Positions 45,228-56,272 of a DNA stretch of 64,000 nucleotides are shown here, piece by piece. Position 1 is the first letter of the stretch. Every line of letters starts with the position of its first letter. The notes under the pieces were generated by a model, which worked only from the letters and a program-made list of their open reading frames with translations, had not been told where the DNA came from and did not search any database. The position numbers and the translations under genes are program-made. The stretch is from Usnea hakonensis (lineage: Eukaryota > Ascomycota > Lecanoromycetes > Lecanorales > Parmeliaceae). The stretch spans positions 170,232 to 234,231 of the forward strand of contig BLJB01000048.1 in assembly GCA_013423325.1 (NCBI GenBank). The letters are read 5' to 3'.

Positions 45228-46623
45228 AAGATTCCTCTCGCGCCACCTTTGGTGATGCTGAGAATGATTTTCGGTCACGAGTATACACTTTCTGAGTTTT
45301 AATATGTGATCGATTTCCAGTGGACTCATTGACCAAGTTCTTCTTGAATTAGTGAACAGTAATCCTTCTTAGGCGCCTTCACACTGAAACAGGCGATGAA
45401 CCTGTGAAGTTTCCCCTAATTGCGAAGGTGTTCTGGCTGGAGACCGCGGCAAAGGACCGACAACCAGCGTGGGCTGGCAAACCAATTCGGAATCTTAAGG
45501 CTCAACAGCGCCTTCTTGGCCCACTCTGTAGCCTGTTTTTCAGACCGCGGACTACTTAGCTCTAGCATAAGATTTCCATTCTCATCTTACTCCTTGCTAG
45601 GTCCCGAAATCGCTTCTGGAAGTTCGAACCGAAGTCTCAGCCGTGCACGCTTTGCCGCTCTACCGAATTCCATTACGTTCCAATCCGAGTAAGAGCTGGT
45701 GAGGGAACATGTTCCACTGAGGAACATTTTCTGAGCGCCGAGTGCCTGACGAGTCTATCTGGTTTCAATGCCGAGGGCACAACGGAGGTATCAAAAGGGT
45801 CTTTTGGTATAGGGATACACTTGCAGAGCGAGGGATCTATGTGCGGATAGAGGGGCTGCGAAGCTTTGCTGAAATGATCTCAGGGGCAAAGCACGCCAGT
45901 CCCTTTGATAGAGGAAGAGATAAGAAGTCATCTACTGATTACACTTTTCAAGACTAAGAGCGATCGTTCTGATCACAGGTTCAAGAGTACAAGGACAAAG
46001 AAAGAGGCACCATCACAGCTTTGTCGATATTTGGCAATCATCCGAGTCTCATACTCGTGATGTAACGACTAGTAGCTTTCCCATATGGTATCTCTTTAAG
46101 CTAACAATGAGCCACGGTCGTCCTCCTCAAGCAGATATTTGGGGTCGCAAAGCCGAGACAAAGAGCTGATCTAAAACACGTCATCAAATCAAGCCAAGTC
46201 ATGGTGCTTTTTACCGCGCGCCTCGGAAGATCATACGAATCATGCTGTGGGAATCATGGGAAAGGTCAATGTTGATAGTATTTCATTGTCAGCAATCTTC
46301 CAAAAGCCGACATCTTTTGAGGAGAGAAATAAATACGTAATCGTGCCACGGCCCACGCACGTACCTAGCTCGCCAGCTTAGTCGTGTCATGCCCTGGCCT
46401 CAGTCATGCAGTGATGCAGATGTCCGTCACCTGGCTTTAGCGGGAGGCCAGCCAATCAGATTGCTTCATCCCCCGCATGATCGTACTAAAGCACATCGCA
46501 TAAGACGCTAGTTTTTTGGCGTTGTAATTCACTTCGGTCAAAATACTTGAACGATGAATGGTGGCTCAGGAAAAAGGTACGAGTAACTTAGTCCGCCAGT
46601 CGAGCCAATTGAAGTTGCGTGAC

Positions 46624-46637
46624 ATCCGATGTCGGAT
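46624..46637. promoter_or_regulatory. Candidate Leu3-type zinc-cluster binding site
   Basis: ATCCGATGTCGGAT has perfect six-base arms around TG and contains CCG-N4-CGG. That spacing is the one bound by the Leu3 activator, whose best-known targets include isopropylmalate synthase genes. It is 395 bp upstream of the LeuA start codon. Outer bases differ from the yeast consensus CCGGNNCCGG. Confidence 0.5.
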
Positions 46638-46808
46638 ACAATTGAGGGATCGACTTCCCAGCCTCAGCTCAATTTACCCCGTCAATCGTCATCTAGCCGA
46701 GCACTGAAGTAGCTTAGTCTTACCTACACCCCACCACTCGGTTCGCTACGGTTGAAACCTTGGAGTTAAAAAAGTATCCGCCAAAAACGTTTTACTATTT
46801 TATTTTTT

Positions 46809-46816
46809 TATATAAG
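46809..46816 (+). promoter_or_regulatory. TATA box of the isopropylmalate synthase gene
   Basis: TATATAAG follows a T-rich run 216 bp before the start codon. It is the best TATA match in this promoter and lies on the correct side of the palindromic site. Confidence 0.5.
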
Positions 46817-47031
46817 TCGAGAACGAGCACTTGGGCCGTGGAATTTTATCTTAGCAATCCATCTTCAGATCTAGTACTGCGAGCTGTAAACTGAAAGCCA
46901 TAGCCGATGTCTTGTAGCGGTTGAAAATACTCAGTTTCACGACTCGTCTTCCATGCTCTATTCATTCCATTCATTCGAGTCATCAATTCATGTCACCGAA
47001 GATCGCTTCTCCCAATCAGACTTGATGCAAG

Positions 47032-49102
47032 ATGCCTATGTAAGTTTAGGGGCTGCGTGAGATGGATGCTCCATTGCTAATGGCCGCGCTATCCAAGGCT
47101 TAAAGATCCATCGACTAAATACCGATTTTTTAAGCCTGTTGACTTACCACACCGTCAATGGCCTTCCCAATCCCTCGATAGGCCTCCACGCTGGCTCGCA
47201 ACAGACCTCAGAGATGGCAATCAGTCTTTGGTCGACCCCATGGTAAGTGTGCGCATTATTGGCGTCAATTGAACGGGCAATACTAGTCTGAGAGAAAATC
47301 CCTGAAAAATGTTTGCTGCAGGGTTCGGATCAAAAATGGCGATACTTTAAAATGCTAGTGGAACTTGGCTAGTATGTGAAAAGTGGTTATCGCCTTTTTC
47401 CTGAGCTCATGTGACGGAAATAGTAAGGAAATCGAGGTTTCGTTTCCATCAGCGTCAGAAACAGACTACGATTTCACTCGTCGCCTCGTGGATACCCCGG
47501 AAGTCGTACCGCACGATGTAGCTATACAAGTCCTCAGTCCTTGTGAGTGGCTTTCACGAGTCAAATTGTAAGCTCAGGCATGGTCTACTAATTTCCATTC
47601 CAGGCCGGGAAGATCTCATAAAGCGAACTGTCGAGTCTGTTGAGGGAACTAACGTCGCCATCCTCCATCTTTATCTTGCTACTTCGCCATGTTTTCAACA
47701 GATAGTTCTCAATCATTCTGAGAAGGATGGCATCGCCTTGGCTGTTGCGTGCACCAAATACGCACGCTCGATAACAAAAGACAACCCCTCCACCAAAACA
47801 CACTGGCAGTATGAATTTTCACCTGAAACTTTCTCTGATTCGAACCTCGATTTTGTTGTACAGATTTGCGAAGCTGTCAAGGCCGCGTGGGAGCCCTCTG
47901 AATCCAATCCAATCATCTTCAATCTTCCAGCAACGGTCGAAATGTCTACTCCAAATGTTTACGCAGACCAGATCGAATATTTCTGCCAACACATAACAGA
48001 AAGAAATAAGATTTGCGTATCGTTACATACGCACAATGACCGCGGCTGTGCGGTTGCAGCTTCCGAACTCGGACAGATGGCTGGAGGAGATCGAGTTGAA
48101 GGAACTCTATTTGGTAACGGTGAGAGGACTGGAAATGTAGACCTCGTAACTTTGGCCTTGAACCTTTACTCCCAGGGAATCCATCCCAACATCGATTTCT
48201 CTGACATAAATTCAGTCATAGATGTGGTCGAGGAAAGCAACAACATACCAATCAACCCACGTGCTCCATATGGAGGATCGCTCGTCCAGTGCGCTTTTAG
48301 CGGATCACATCAAGACGCGATCAAGAAAGGTTTCCAAGCGCGGAATGGGTTCAAGGACGAAGATCAATGGCTGATACCGTACCTCCCTCTCGACCCTCAA
48401 GATATTGGCCGCACTTACGAAGCTGTCATTCGCGTCAATTCGCAAAGTGGCAAAGGCGGCGTTGCTTGGATTATCCAGAGACACCTGGAGCTTGACCTTC
48501 CACGTGGTCTCCAGATTGCCTTTTCAAAAGTTGTTCAACAGAAAGCCGACGCTGTTGGGCGAGAACTGCTAGCTAAGGAGATCCAAGCATTATTCCAAGA
48601 TACTTATCATCTTAAAGGCGCGCCGCGCTTCACCCTTGTCGACTATAGCATTACACCTGATCGCTCCATACCCTTCATTGCAGAAGAAGGTCGCAGTCAG
48701 AACACGCAGAACTCGATGAGAAGATTCGACGGTGTGGTGGACTGGGACCGAAAGGAGCACAAAATCAGCGGCCTCGGAAACGGCGCACTGTCTTCTTTGG
48801 CGAACGCCCTGCACACGCTGGGCATCGATCTGGATGTTGCAACTTATAGTGAACATGCCATTGGCAAGAATAAGAACGTTCAAGCGGCCACGTTCATTGA
48901 GTGCACAGCAGCTGGCAGTAAAGAACGTGTTTGGGGGGTCGGCATCCATGAAGATGTTGTTCAGGCTAGTTTGAATGCTTTGCTTTCTGCAGCCTCATCG
49001 GTGAGTACTCGGACCTCCCCCTCCTCGTCTGACGACAATCTGACGGAATTCAAATAGTTCATGGACAGTCGACCAAATACACCTTTGCCTGTTCCGCAGT
49101 AG
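47032..49102 (+). CDS. LEU4: 2-isopropylmalate synthase
   Basis: The first committed enzyme of leucine synthesis condenses acetyl-CoA with 2-oxoisovalerate. Six exons (47032-47039, 47098-47242, 47322-47371, 47424-47542, 47604-49000, 49058-49102) join in phase to 587 residues. Exon 1 is only eight bases and supplies MPM with exon 2, which continues LKDPSTKYRFFKPVDLP. Key motifs are STDLRDGNQ-like LATDLRDGNQSL (metal Asp), GYKEIEVSFPSAS, HTHNDRG (metal HxH), GNGERTGN, and a C-terminal regulatory domain with TLVDYSITPDRS. The last splice replaces a readthrough end by FMDSRPNTPLPVPQ. The predicted N-terminus lacks an obvious mitochondrial leader, like the short form in fungi. A Leu3-like site lies upstream. 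An additional LEU4 paralogue elsewhere cannot be excluded. Confidence 0.95.
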
Positions 49103-49495
49103 GGTCCCTATTGTTTATTGTATAATGGTGAATCCTTTCAGACCTCCGAGATAGTTGTAACCGTATTCAGCGATTGGATTTCGAAGATCGATATCGTCAT
49201 GAGCCTGTGGGATGGGACAGGGGAAAATTTGGCAATCGACGAACATATATTTAAGTATCAAAAAGTATATAACAGGCAACTTGATCCTACGGAAATCAAC
49301 AGACGCTCAAGACTAAATTGTATTGCTGTTACGTCATAATGAACCGAAATATAAAGTGGTGAATCTGACTTCAGTCGTAGCCAAGCGCACGAAAACGCAA
49401 TGGCAGGCTTCTATTTCTCTTCTCTAATTTTTTCTCGATTAATTACATGCGCTGCAACGAATCTGATATAGGACCCCCCTTCCTTCTCCCTCAAC
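49103..49495. promoter_or_regulatory. Spacer between isopropylmalate synthase and PEF genes
   Basis: This 393-bp spacer combines the 3' flank of the first gene and the promoter of the second. It is AT-rich, and its last 60 bases are pyrimidine-rich. No repeat or gene was recognised. Confidence 0.5.
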
Positions 49496-50675
49496 ATGGC
49501 CTACAACAGCGGCTATAATCCAGATGCTCTCCCTGCGTGAGTAGCTGTTTCTTATCCCCGTCCACTGGTGTATGCCCAGTACTAAAACTCTTGATATCAG
49601 ACACGCGGAGCCAGAACAGGTATATCTCGTTTGCCTTGGTCCCTCGTGCTGAAGCTGACCCGAGTCCCATTGTAATAGGCAGCCCAGATCCTCTCCTCCC
49701 AACAGCAACGCAAGCAATCGAACCCTCCGCATCCACCACCAACACGCCCTTACTCAACTTCTAATCCGCAACCCTACGATTCTCCTCAGCAACAACCGCA
49801 GTACCAAAGTAAACCTCCCCCACCGCTGCCCAAACCTATCCAGCAATCACAAGTCCCATTCTTTCCCCGCGTGTCCCCAAACAGTTCCTACAACAATATA
49901 CAATTCAATCAGAACGCCGCGTCATCGTCTCCATCTCAAAGCTACGGTTTCGGCCCTCCTCCACAAGCCCACCATGGGCGTCCGCCACCTCCGTCTCGAC
50001 CACCTGGGACGCCAGGTCCTAGCAGCAGCAGCAGCGGCGGCAGCAGCGCCAATGCGTCGCTATTCCCGCTCTTCAAGGCAGTCGATGTAGCCGGGGTGGG
50101 TCAATTGACAGAGAGGGAGCTGGGGAAGGCGCTGGTCAATGGAGATTTCACGAGCTTTGATCCTCATACAGTTAAGATGATGATACGGATGTTTGACACG
50201 GACAAGGATGGAAAAATAAGTTTTGAGGAATTCTGGTATGTTCAGCTCTTTCAAAGTCGTCTCAGTGGGCACAGCTGACATGTCGGCAGCGGTCTTTGGG
50301 GTTTCCTTGCTGCCTGGCGCGCCCTCTTCGATCGCTTTGATGAAGACAACAGCGGCTACATATCTTTTGACGAGTACACGAACGCGCTCGTTGCATTTGG
50401 CTACCGCCTGTCTTCCGCTTTCGTCAGTCTATTATACACGACCTACGATAAAAGTAGAGAGAATCGTATGAGCTTCGATCTGTTCGTGCAAAGTTGTATC
50501 ATATTAAAGAGGATGACCGATGTGTTCAAGCAGTACGACGACGACAGAGATGGATACATCACGCTGAGCTTTGAGGAATTTCTGACTGGTCAGTAGACGG
50601 ACTGCATGAAGAATGACATGGCCCGTAAGGACTACTTGCTGATAGCTCTGCCCAGAAATACTACGCCAACGCTGA
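49496..50675 (+). CDS. PEF1: Penta-EF-hand calcium-binding protein
   Basis: Five exons. A 41-nt exon (MAYNSGYNPDALP) and a tiny second exon (HAEPEQ) lead to a Pro/Gln/Ser-rich N-terminal region. EF hands follow: FPLFKAVDVAGVGQLTERELG, MFDTDKDGKISFEEF, a splice to CGLWGFLAAWRALFDRFDEDNSGYISFDEY, a divergent fourth hand at TYDKSRENRMSFDLF, and QYDDDRDGYITLSFEEF. A final intron joins LT to EILRQR-stop. This is the ALG-2/sorcin/Pef1 family, in which a fifth hand mediates dimerisation. Such proteins couple calcium to vesicle and bud-neck events. The first hand lacks some Asp/Glu ligands (VAGVGQ) and the fourth is degenerate, so two or three sites are likely functional. Confidence 0.93.
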
Positions 50676-52428
50676 GCCAATGAACCATGCATAGATGCAT
50701 ATTTGGTGAATTGACGCTTTGATTACCATCGGAGATTTGGAAAAGCTGTCAATAGACCCCGTAATCTGGGACTATTTGCATCATAAGTCACAACGACTTC
50801 TGGAGCTCGCCTTGATGTGGCATTTCAATGACAAAACAGAATCTCTGAAAGTTCTGTAAACAAATATAGCAGAATTGAGCAGGCTGTGGACGGGTACGAG
50901 GGGCTAATAGCTCATGTCAAAGGATTCAGTGTGGACCAAAGAATTCGCAAGATCTCCTCTGGAAGTTTTTTTTATTACGGTTCCTCATGGAGACGATAAC
51001 GCACCATGTAGTTTGATCAGTTGAATCCAAACCTTCAACATTTATATCTTGTGCAGAACTCTGCAAGGGTACTCAACAGAACGGCTCCGACGCTCTTCGC
51101 TGATCCGCAATCGGATGCGCCAGCCAAAGATCAGCCTACCAACGTGGAAGTCAAATATTGAGGCTTCGATGCTGGAGATAAGTCAGGCAGTGATAATATT
51201 TAAGCTTCAATGTGAACCAAACAAGTGCACAGCCAAGATAAACATGCTTGGTCAACAAAAAGGGTACTCCAGTACAAATCCAGCGCGGTTGTCGTAACGA
51301 ATGCTTACGCCATGCCTTTGCAGCGGAGAGCAAGAATGAGACGGTGCCCCCGGGAAGACGAAAAGTTCACATATCTCATTGGTGATTCTTTGGGTCTTGC
51401 TCTACTCATTGATGGAGAACGACGACATAGAGAAATATTTCTCGGGAAATATGCATTGGAAGCCAACTTTCTCTCTGTCGAAGGACCTGTTGCCAAGATA
51501 ACAGAACAGAGGAAAAAGTGAGACCCGGGGAAGACACTGGTGGGGGATCTCTTACAAAATTGAGAGACCGATCGGAGACTCTTCTGATTTTCAAGAGAGC
51601 CGCAGAGTGGTCGATCGATGACATTGTGCAACATCCCTCCGGATTGACATGCAGCTGTCCTTTTTCCTAGAACGAATAGATAGCTGTGTCACGGATTCCA
51701 TGCAAAAATGAATGCTCACCTTTCATAGAAGCTTTCATCTATTACAATAGCATCTTGAGGCCTGTCTTGGGTGCGTCAGTTACGAGCCACAAGCTTGAGC
51801 GAACGGCAGCTAAGGCCAACGCCCAAGTTCTAAGCATCAAGGCTTTGATCACGGCTCCTCACGGCAACGAGGAAGACAGCCGACGATCCTTGGGATCTAT
51901 CCGAGCCTTCCGAGAAGGAAGCCTAACCGTTGGCTTTGGCTTTTGCGTCCTCGAAATCATAGCCAGGGAGCATTTCAAAGACTAAGGTAGCTTGCATCAA
52001 TGCCTCAAAAATGCCTGTATATCAAAATTCCAGTGCATTAGGCCAAGGGGGACATGAATCAGCATACTTCATCATTCAGTCAGGCGCTTGAAGATGCACA
52101 TCTCCAATGATTTAAGAACCAAGCCGAGACAAACCTTTCCTCGAAACAAGAGCATGCGGACTCCAATTGATGTTATGCATCCAGAAACCTAACCCAAGAA
52201 GTGGGAGCCTTTCTGCGGATAAGTGTTAAAGACTAAGGTACTGCTTTACACTACAAGCGAAGCGCCACCTGTGTGCGTACCGAGTCGCGAAATCGGGTAA
52301 GCAACTGGTACCTATGTCGAAACCAACAAGCGCAGGACTTAGGCACGCCGACTGCAGGCGGAATTTCTAATGCGTAGACCACGCTCCCACAAAACTAAGC
52401 CTCCTGCGCGTTGAACCTTGCAGATGCC
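50676..52428. other. Long spacer without recognisable gene
   Basis: This 1.75-kb gap contains several unsupported frames of 60-109 codons on both strands, none with a domain or a plausible start context. No repeat longer than a few units was seen. The final 100 bp form the likely promoter of the secreted-protein gene. Confidence 0.5.
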
Positions 52429-52995
52429 ATGGCCCTCGCCGCCATTTTCGTCTACCTAACCCTCGCGTTACTAACTTCCTCGGCTCCACTACAGCTTGTC
52501 AACCCTCAAACAATCACAAGCACTCAATTCGACCCCCCGCTTCGATCTCTCAACCTTACCACGCTGCCCCCTGTAAACCCAGCGACCCTCAGCGCAGTAA
52601 CACATTGCTTCATCCAACCAACCCACCCAGGCGCCCCCATCCTCATCCAAGTCGACTATTACGACTGCCTCGTCGCCGTCACCGTCCTCCGCGGTGACCA
52701 ACCACCCAGTCATGCCAACACCTTCAGCCGTCAGCGCCAGGCCAGCGTGCACCTTCCCTACTCAAAGTCTTTCCGGAGCTGCAAGATCATCCTCGACATC
52801 GTGGATGAATCGAAGACGGAGAGGTTGCGATGGTATGACATTACGAATAGGCTGGAGTCACCGAATGGGGTTTTGAACAAGTGTCTTGGGCAGGGTTCGT
52901 CGCCGCCGTTGGGGGGCAGGACGTTGGTGGGGGCTAGTGGTGTGATGCACGCAATTGTCGTTGGGCAGCAATGGAATCCCCATGCTGTGGCTTGA
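52429..52995 (+). CDS. Small secreted protein of unknown function
   Basis: A single-exon frame of 188 residues begins MALAAIFVYLTLALLTSSA, a signal peptide likely cleaved near residue 19. The mature chain has four Cys (in THCFIQP, YYDCLVAV, RSCKIILD and LNKCLGQG) that could form two disulfides. Conserved-looking blocks are IQVDYYDCLVAV, CKIILDIVDESKTERLRWYD and LGGRTLVGASGVMHAIVVG. I do not recognise the family. Secretion, size and Cys content resemble the fungal small secreted protein class, which includes effectors, but there is no evidence of that role here. The start was placed at the ATG at 52429, immediately before the hydrophobic segment. Confidence 0.75.
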   Translation: MALAAIFVYLTLALLTSSAPLQLVNPQTITSTQFDPPLRSLNLTTLPPVNPATLSAVTHCFIQPTHPGAPILIQVDYYDCLVAVTVLRGDQPPSHANTFSRQRQASVHLPYSKSFRSCKIILDIVDESKTERLRWYDITNRLESPNGVLNKCLGQGSSPPLGGRTLVGASGVMHAIVVGQQWNPHAVA

Positions 52996-53599
52996 GCATT
53001 GTAACAAGCGCTTTTTCATTCCTGGAAGGGGGTGCATTCGGTCATGGAAATGATTGCTGTCTTTTCAGCCCTCCCTTTCACGCAATATTAGATTGAATTA
53101 CACTGCTATTCGTCCAGATACGAGGGGTTAATACAAGGTTGCGGTCATTTGTATCTCTGGGGTACCAATATTTTCAGCCTTCCTACATGGAGAATGATTG
53201 TTGCAATCTCCTGCTCAGTCTAGCATTCGATGCCCTTGAAGCCCAGATGCAGACCTGAACAATCTCCTCAGAAAGGACCACATCTAGCCACATCTGTATC
53301 ATTTCCCTCCTCTGTCACAGAATAGGAGCCCGTTTGGACAGACAGAAAGAAGAGGGACATCTGCAGCCGAGACCATAGGGCTGAGCCAAATTCCTCAACC
53401 ATCATGACTATCAAAGCTGCAATTATCTTGCAGATTTCCAAAATCACTTTTCCATCCCCACCGATTTTACCAAAGGAAATTCCACCCGGTCCCTCCCCTC
53501 CATCAAGAACCTCCGTACCCAATACACAAGGAATCAACCAGCCTACAACCAATCCCCTCTACATACATACCCACCCATCAACATCAACCAGCCTCCGCA
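52996..53599. promoter_or_regulatory. Spacer upstream of the ChaC-like gene
   Basis: This 604-bp spacer is the 3' flank of the secreted-protein gene followed by the ChaC promoter. The last 160 bp are CA- and C-rich. A 94-codon antisense frame at 53268-53552 has no recognisable domain. Confidence 0.5.
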
Positions 53600-54946
53600 A
53601 TGAGCGACTCCAACGAAGAAGAATTCTGGCTATTCGGATACGGGTACGTATGGTATTTATTTCCTCTCTCTGAAATAAGGACGGCAAAGAAGGATTCGAA
53701 TGACACACAACCCTTCATTTCTCCGTTCTCCCTTCCACCAGAAGCTTCAAAGAGACTCTACCAAATCAAATCAAATCAAACCTCCCGCATTCTCACCAGC
53801 CAACCCTCTAGAAGTCTCATTTGGAAACCGCCTCCGCATTTCGGTGAGTTTTTATTTCATGTTTTTGTACATGCACGCCGTTTCTTCTCGAACCAAAACT
53901 TCTGCCAAAAAGGGGAAACCCTCATTGTGTTTTTGTCCTCCAATGCAGCATGTAATTCCAATGTTAAGGGTATTCAATACTTATCCTTCTCCCCCCAACA
54001 CAATCTTTCAACCACCATCCATCCCCCTTCCCCTCACAGAAAAAAAAAAGATACCAACTAACCACCCCCTCCCAACCCCCCAGACCTCCGCATCCCCGGC
54101 TACATCACCGGCTACGTCCGCCGATTCTGGCAAGCCAGGTACGTACTCTCTCCCCAACCCCCCCCCCCCCCCCCCCCCCCCAAAAGTGCTATCCCCGAAC
54201 CCCAACAAACTAACCCCCCCCCCTCCCCCAGCGAAGACCACCGCGGCACGCCCCAATCCCCCGGCCGCGTCGTCACACTAATCGAGCATGCTCTCTGGTC
54301 AACAATGGGCGAAGCCCAAACCCAACCCCACCCCAAATCCGAACCACCCCCCCAGGTCCACGGCATCGCCTACCGCATCCCCCCCACCCACGTCCCCTCC
54401 GTAAAAACCTACCTCGACATGCGCGAAATAAACGGGTATTCGATCCAACACACCACCTTCTACCCCTCCCCGTCCCCCCAATCATCCTCCTTCCCCAGCC
54501 CCCCGGTATCTCCCCAACAACCCCAACCCCCCCACCCCAAACCAATCCCCCACTGCACAATCTACATCGGCCTCCCCAACAACCCGCAATTCCACCCGCA
54601 GCCCCCCCAAGAGATAGCAAAAGTGATAGCACGGAGCCAGGGGCCCAGCGGCGCCAACGCCGAGTATTTATTCATGTTGGAGGCTGGGTTGAGGGAGTTG
54701 AGGGGGGAGGAGGGAGAGGAGGAGGAAGGAGGGGCAGGGTGTGTGGACGAGCATGTTAGGGATTTGGCGGCGAGGGTGAGGGTGTTGATGGGGAGGGACG
54801 GGGATGGGGATGGGGAGGGGAAGGACAATGACGGCAAGGTGGAGGTTCGGGCTGTGGAGAAAGAGGTCCAGAGGGTTAGGAGGGGGGACGGGGGTCAGGC
54901 GAGCGAGGAGACTGAGAAGGGTATCACAGGCTTAGAGATAGACTGA
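53600..54946 (+). CDS. GCG1: Glutathione-specific gamma-glutamylcyclotransferase (ChaC family)
   Basis: Four exons. MSDSNEEEFWLFGYG is spliced (TACGG|GTACGT to TAG|AAGTCT) to SLIWKPPPHF, then DLRIPGYITGYVRRFWQAS, then EDHRGTPQSPGRVVTLIE. The YGSLIW phosphate-loop-like motif and the FWQAS-DHRGTP-PGRVVTL block define ChaC. The catalytic Glu is the one in YLDMREINGY. A later ANAEYLFMLEAGLREL completes the fold. The enzyme splits glutathione to 5-oxoproline and Cys-Gly in the cytosol. The C-terminal 100 residues are a low-complexity Glu/Gly/Asp-rich extension, G-rich on the coding strand, and an internal Pro-rich insertion of about 45 residues is also present. Intron 3 contains a 24-base C tract. 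Confidence 0.93.
54158..54181. repeat. Run of 24 cytosines in ChaC intron 3
   Basis: An uninterrupted C24 tract begins about 18 bases after the GTACGT donor of an intron whose acceptor side is also C-rich. Such a run is prone to length change and to sequencing error, and on the opposite strand is a G24 tract. Confidence 0.9.
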
Positions 54947-55483
54947 ACGCCATTGAGACTGTTTGGGATGGTTTGTCATGAAGTTGTGCCGGGAACACTG
55001 CCTGTGATTGCTAAAGATAGGAGGTGGGACTCGAACGTATTGTCATGACCAACTTCTATTTTCGAGCCCAGGTGGGTAATCAAAGTAGGAAACCGTGCTG
55101 TGTGTCTTGGGGGACATGTGGAGGTCTGTTGATGGAATTTCGCTCGCAAGGTGGATGGTGCTGGTGAAGAGTGGTCAAGTAAGAATCCAAATGTAAAGAA
55201 AGCCTTTTTGTTCCTCCACGCCTGCTTTGCGCCTTTGCGATAGATTGCTGCGATTAACAGGCAACCTCCAGGTCTGAAAGAGATATTATTCAGGATCGCT
55301 CCGATGGTCTAAGAAGGCAGTCCATTGATCTTGCTGAGGTTGGTCTGGTCCCATGACATCAAAGTTGTCAAAGCATTTCACACATCTCGTCCTTTCTGCT
55401 GCTTGTTGGTCGTTCCGTCTGCTTGATCATTCTGTCGTTACGTTCATCGACAAGTCGTACGCAAATTCAGGCCGTGAGAGGGT
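54947..55483. other. Convergent spacer after the ChaC-like gene
   Basis: This 537-bp spacer lies between two convergent 3' ends. A short GTGGGACTCGAACG sequence near 55026 resembles a tRNA end but no cloverleaf can be built. Nothing else was recognised. Confidence 0.5.
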
Positions 55484-56272
55484 CTACCAGCCGCCCTGGC
55501 CGCCACCACCACCTTGCTGCTGGTCGTAGCCTCCAGAGCGACCTCCGCCGCCGTAGGACTGACCACCCCCTGAGTAATGCTGGCCACCACCGTAGCCTAC
55601 ATGCAAGATTAGTACAAAGAATCGAAAGGGCAAAGGCAATTGTGGGGACTTACCGCCGCGGCCTCCACCTCCGGAGTAACCACCTCCGTCACGTCCGCCA
55701 CCATAGCCTCCTCCACCTCCGCCTAATGTTGTCAGCAAGAGTTTATGGATACGCAAGGCTGACACGTACTATACCCTCCTCCTCCACCACCGTAACCACC
55801 TCCAGAGTTGTAGCCCCCACGACCACCACCAAAGCCGCCGCCGCCTCCTCCTCCACCGGAACCACGCTCGGAAGCATGATCGACGCGGATGGTACGGCCA
55901 TCGAGTCTGGACTGAATCAGTCGTTTTTCCTACTAGAGGAAGGTAAGATGAAAACCCTTACTCGGTGTTGTTCCATTTCTTTTTGGCTTCTTCGGCATTT
56001 ACTTCGTCCTCATAGCGCACGAAGCCGAACCCACGGCTACGACCGGTTTCGCGATCCTTGACAACAATCTATGATATGGCGGTTAGACGAGGATGAGAAT
56101 GATGAGATGGGGTAGATCTTACTGCTTCATCGACCTTGCCGAGTTGTTCGAAATGCGCACGAAGTCCCTCGTCGTCGGTGTGCCATGCGAGGCCGCTGCG
56201 TTCGGGTCAGATGTTTGATAGCCTTGCACAGGAGTAGGGGTGATCCGCTTACCCGATGAATAATTTGGACAT
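55484..56272 (-). CDS. Glycine-rich RNA-binding protein (single RRM)
   Basis: Six exons. MSKLFIG is spliced to GLAWHTDDEGLRAHFEQLGKVDEA, then IVVKDRETGRSRGFGFVRYEDEVNAEEAKKKWNNTE, then LDGRTIRVDHASERG, and two further exons of Gly-rich sequence ending GGYDQQQGGGGGQGGW. RNP2 is KLFIGGL and RNP1 is RGFGFVRY, both canonical. This is the GRP class known from fungi, plants and animals, which binds RNA and often responds to cold or stress. The low-complexity Gly/Tyr/Gln tail is of the kind that supports condensates. Two introns interrupt the Gly-rich tail, an arrangement that could yield tail-length isoforms. Confidence 0.93.

Larger units (their letters stand above)
45228..47031. promoter_or_regulatory. 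Long upstream region of the isopropylmalate synthase gene
   Basis: No gene was recognised in this 1.8 kb. The distal part is ordinary spacer with a few frames below 90 codons. The proximal 450 bp hold a palindromic CCG-N4-CGG site at 46624-46637, a TATATAAG box at 46809-46816 and an AT-rich stretch just after it. Confidence 0.55.
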
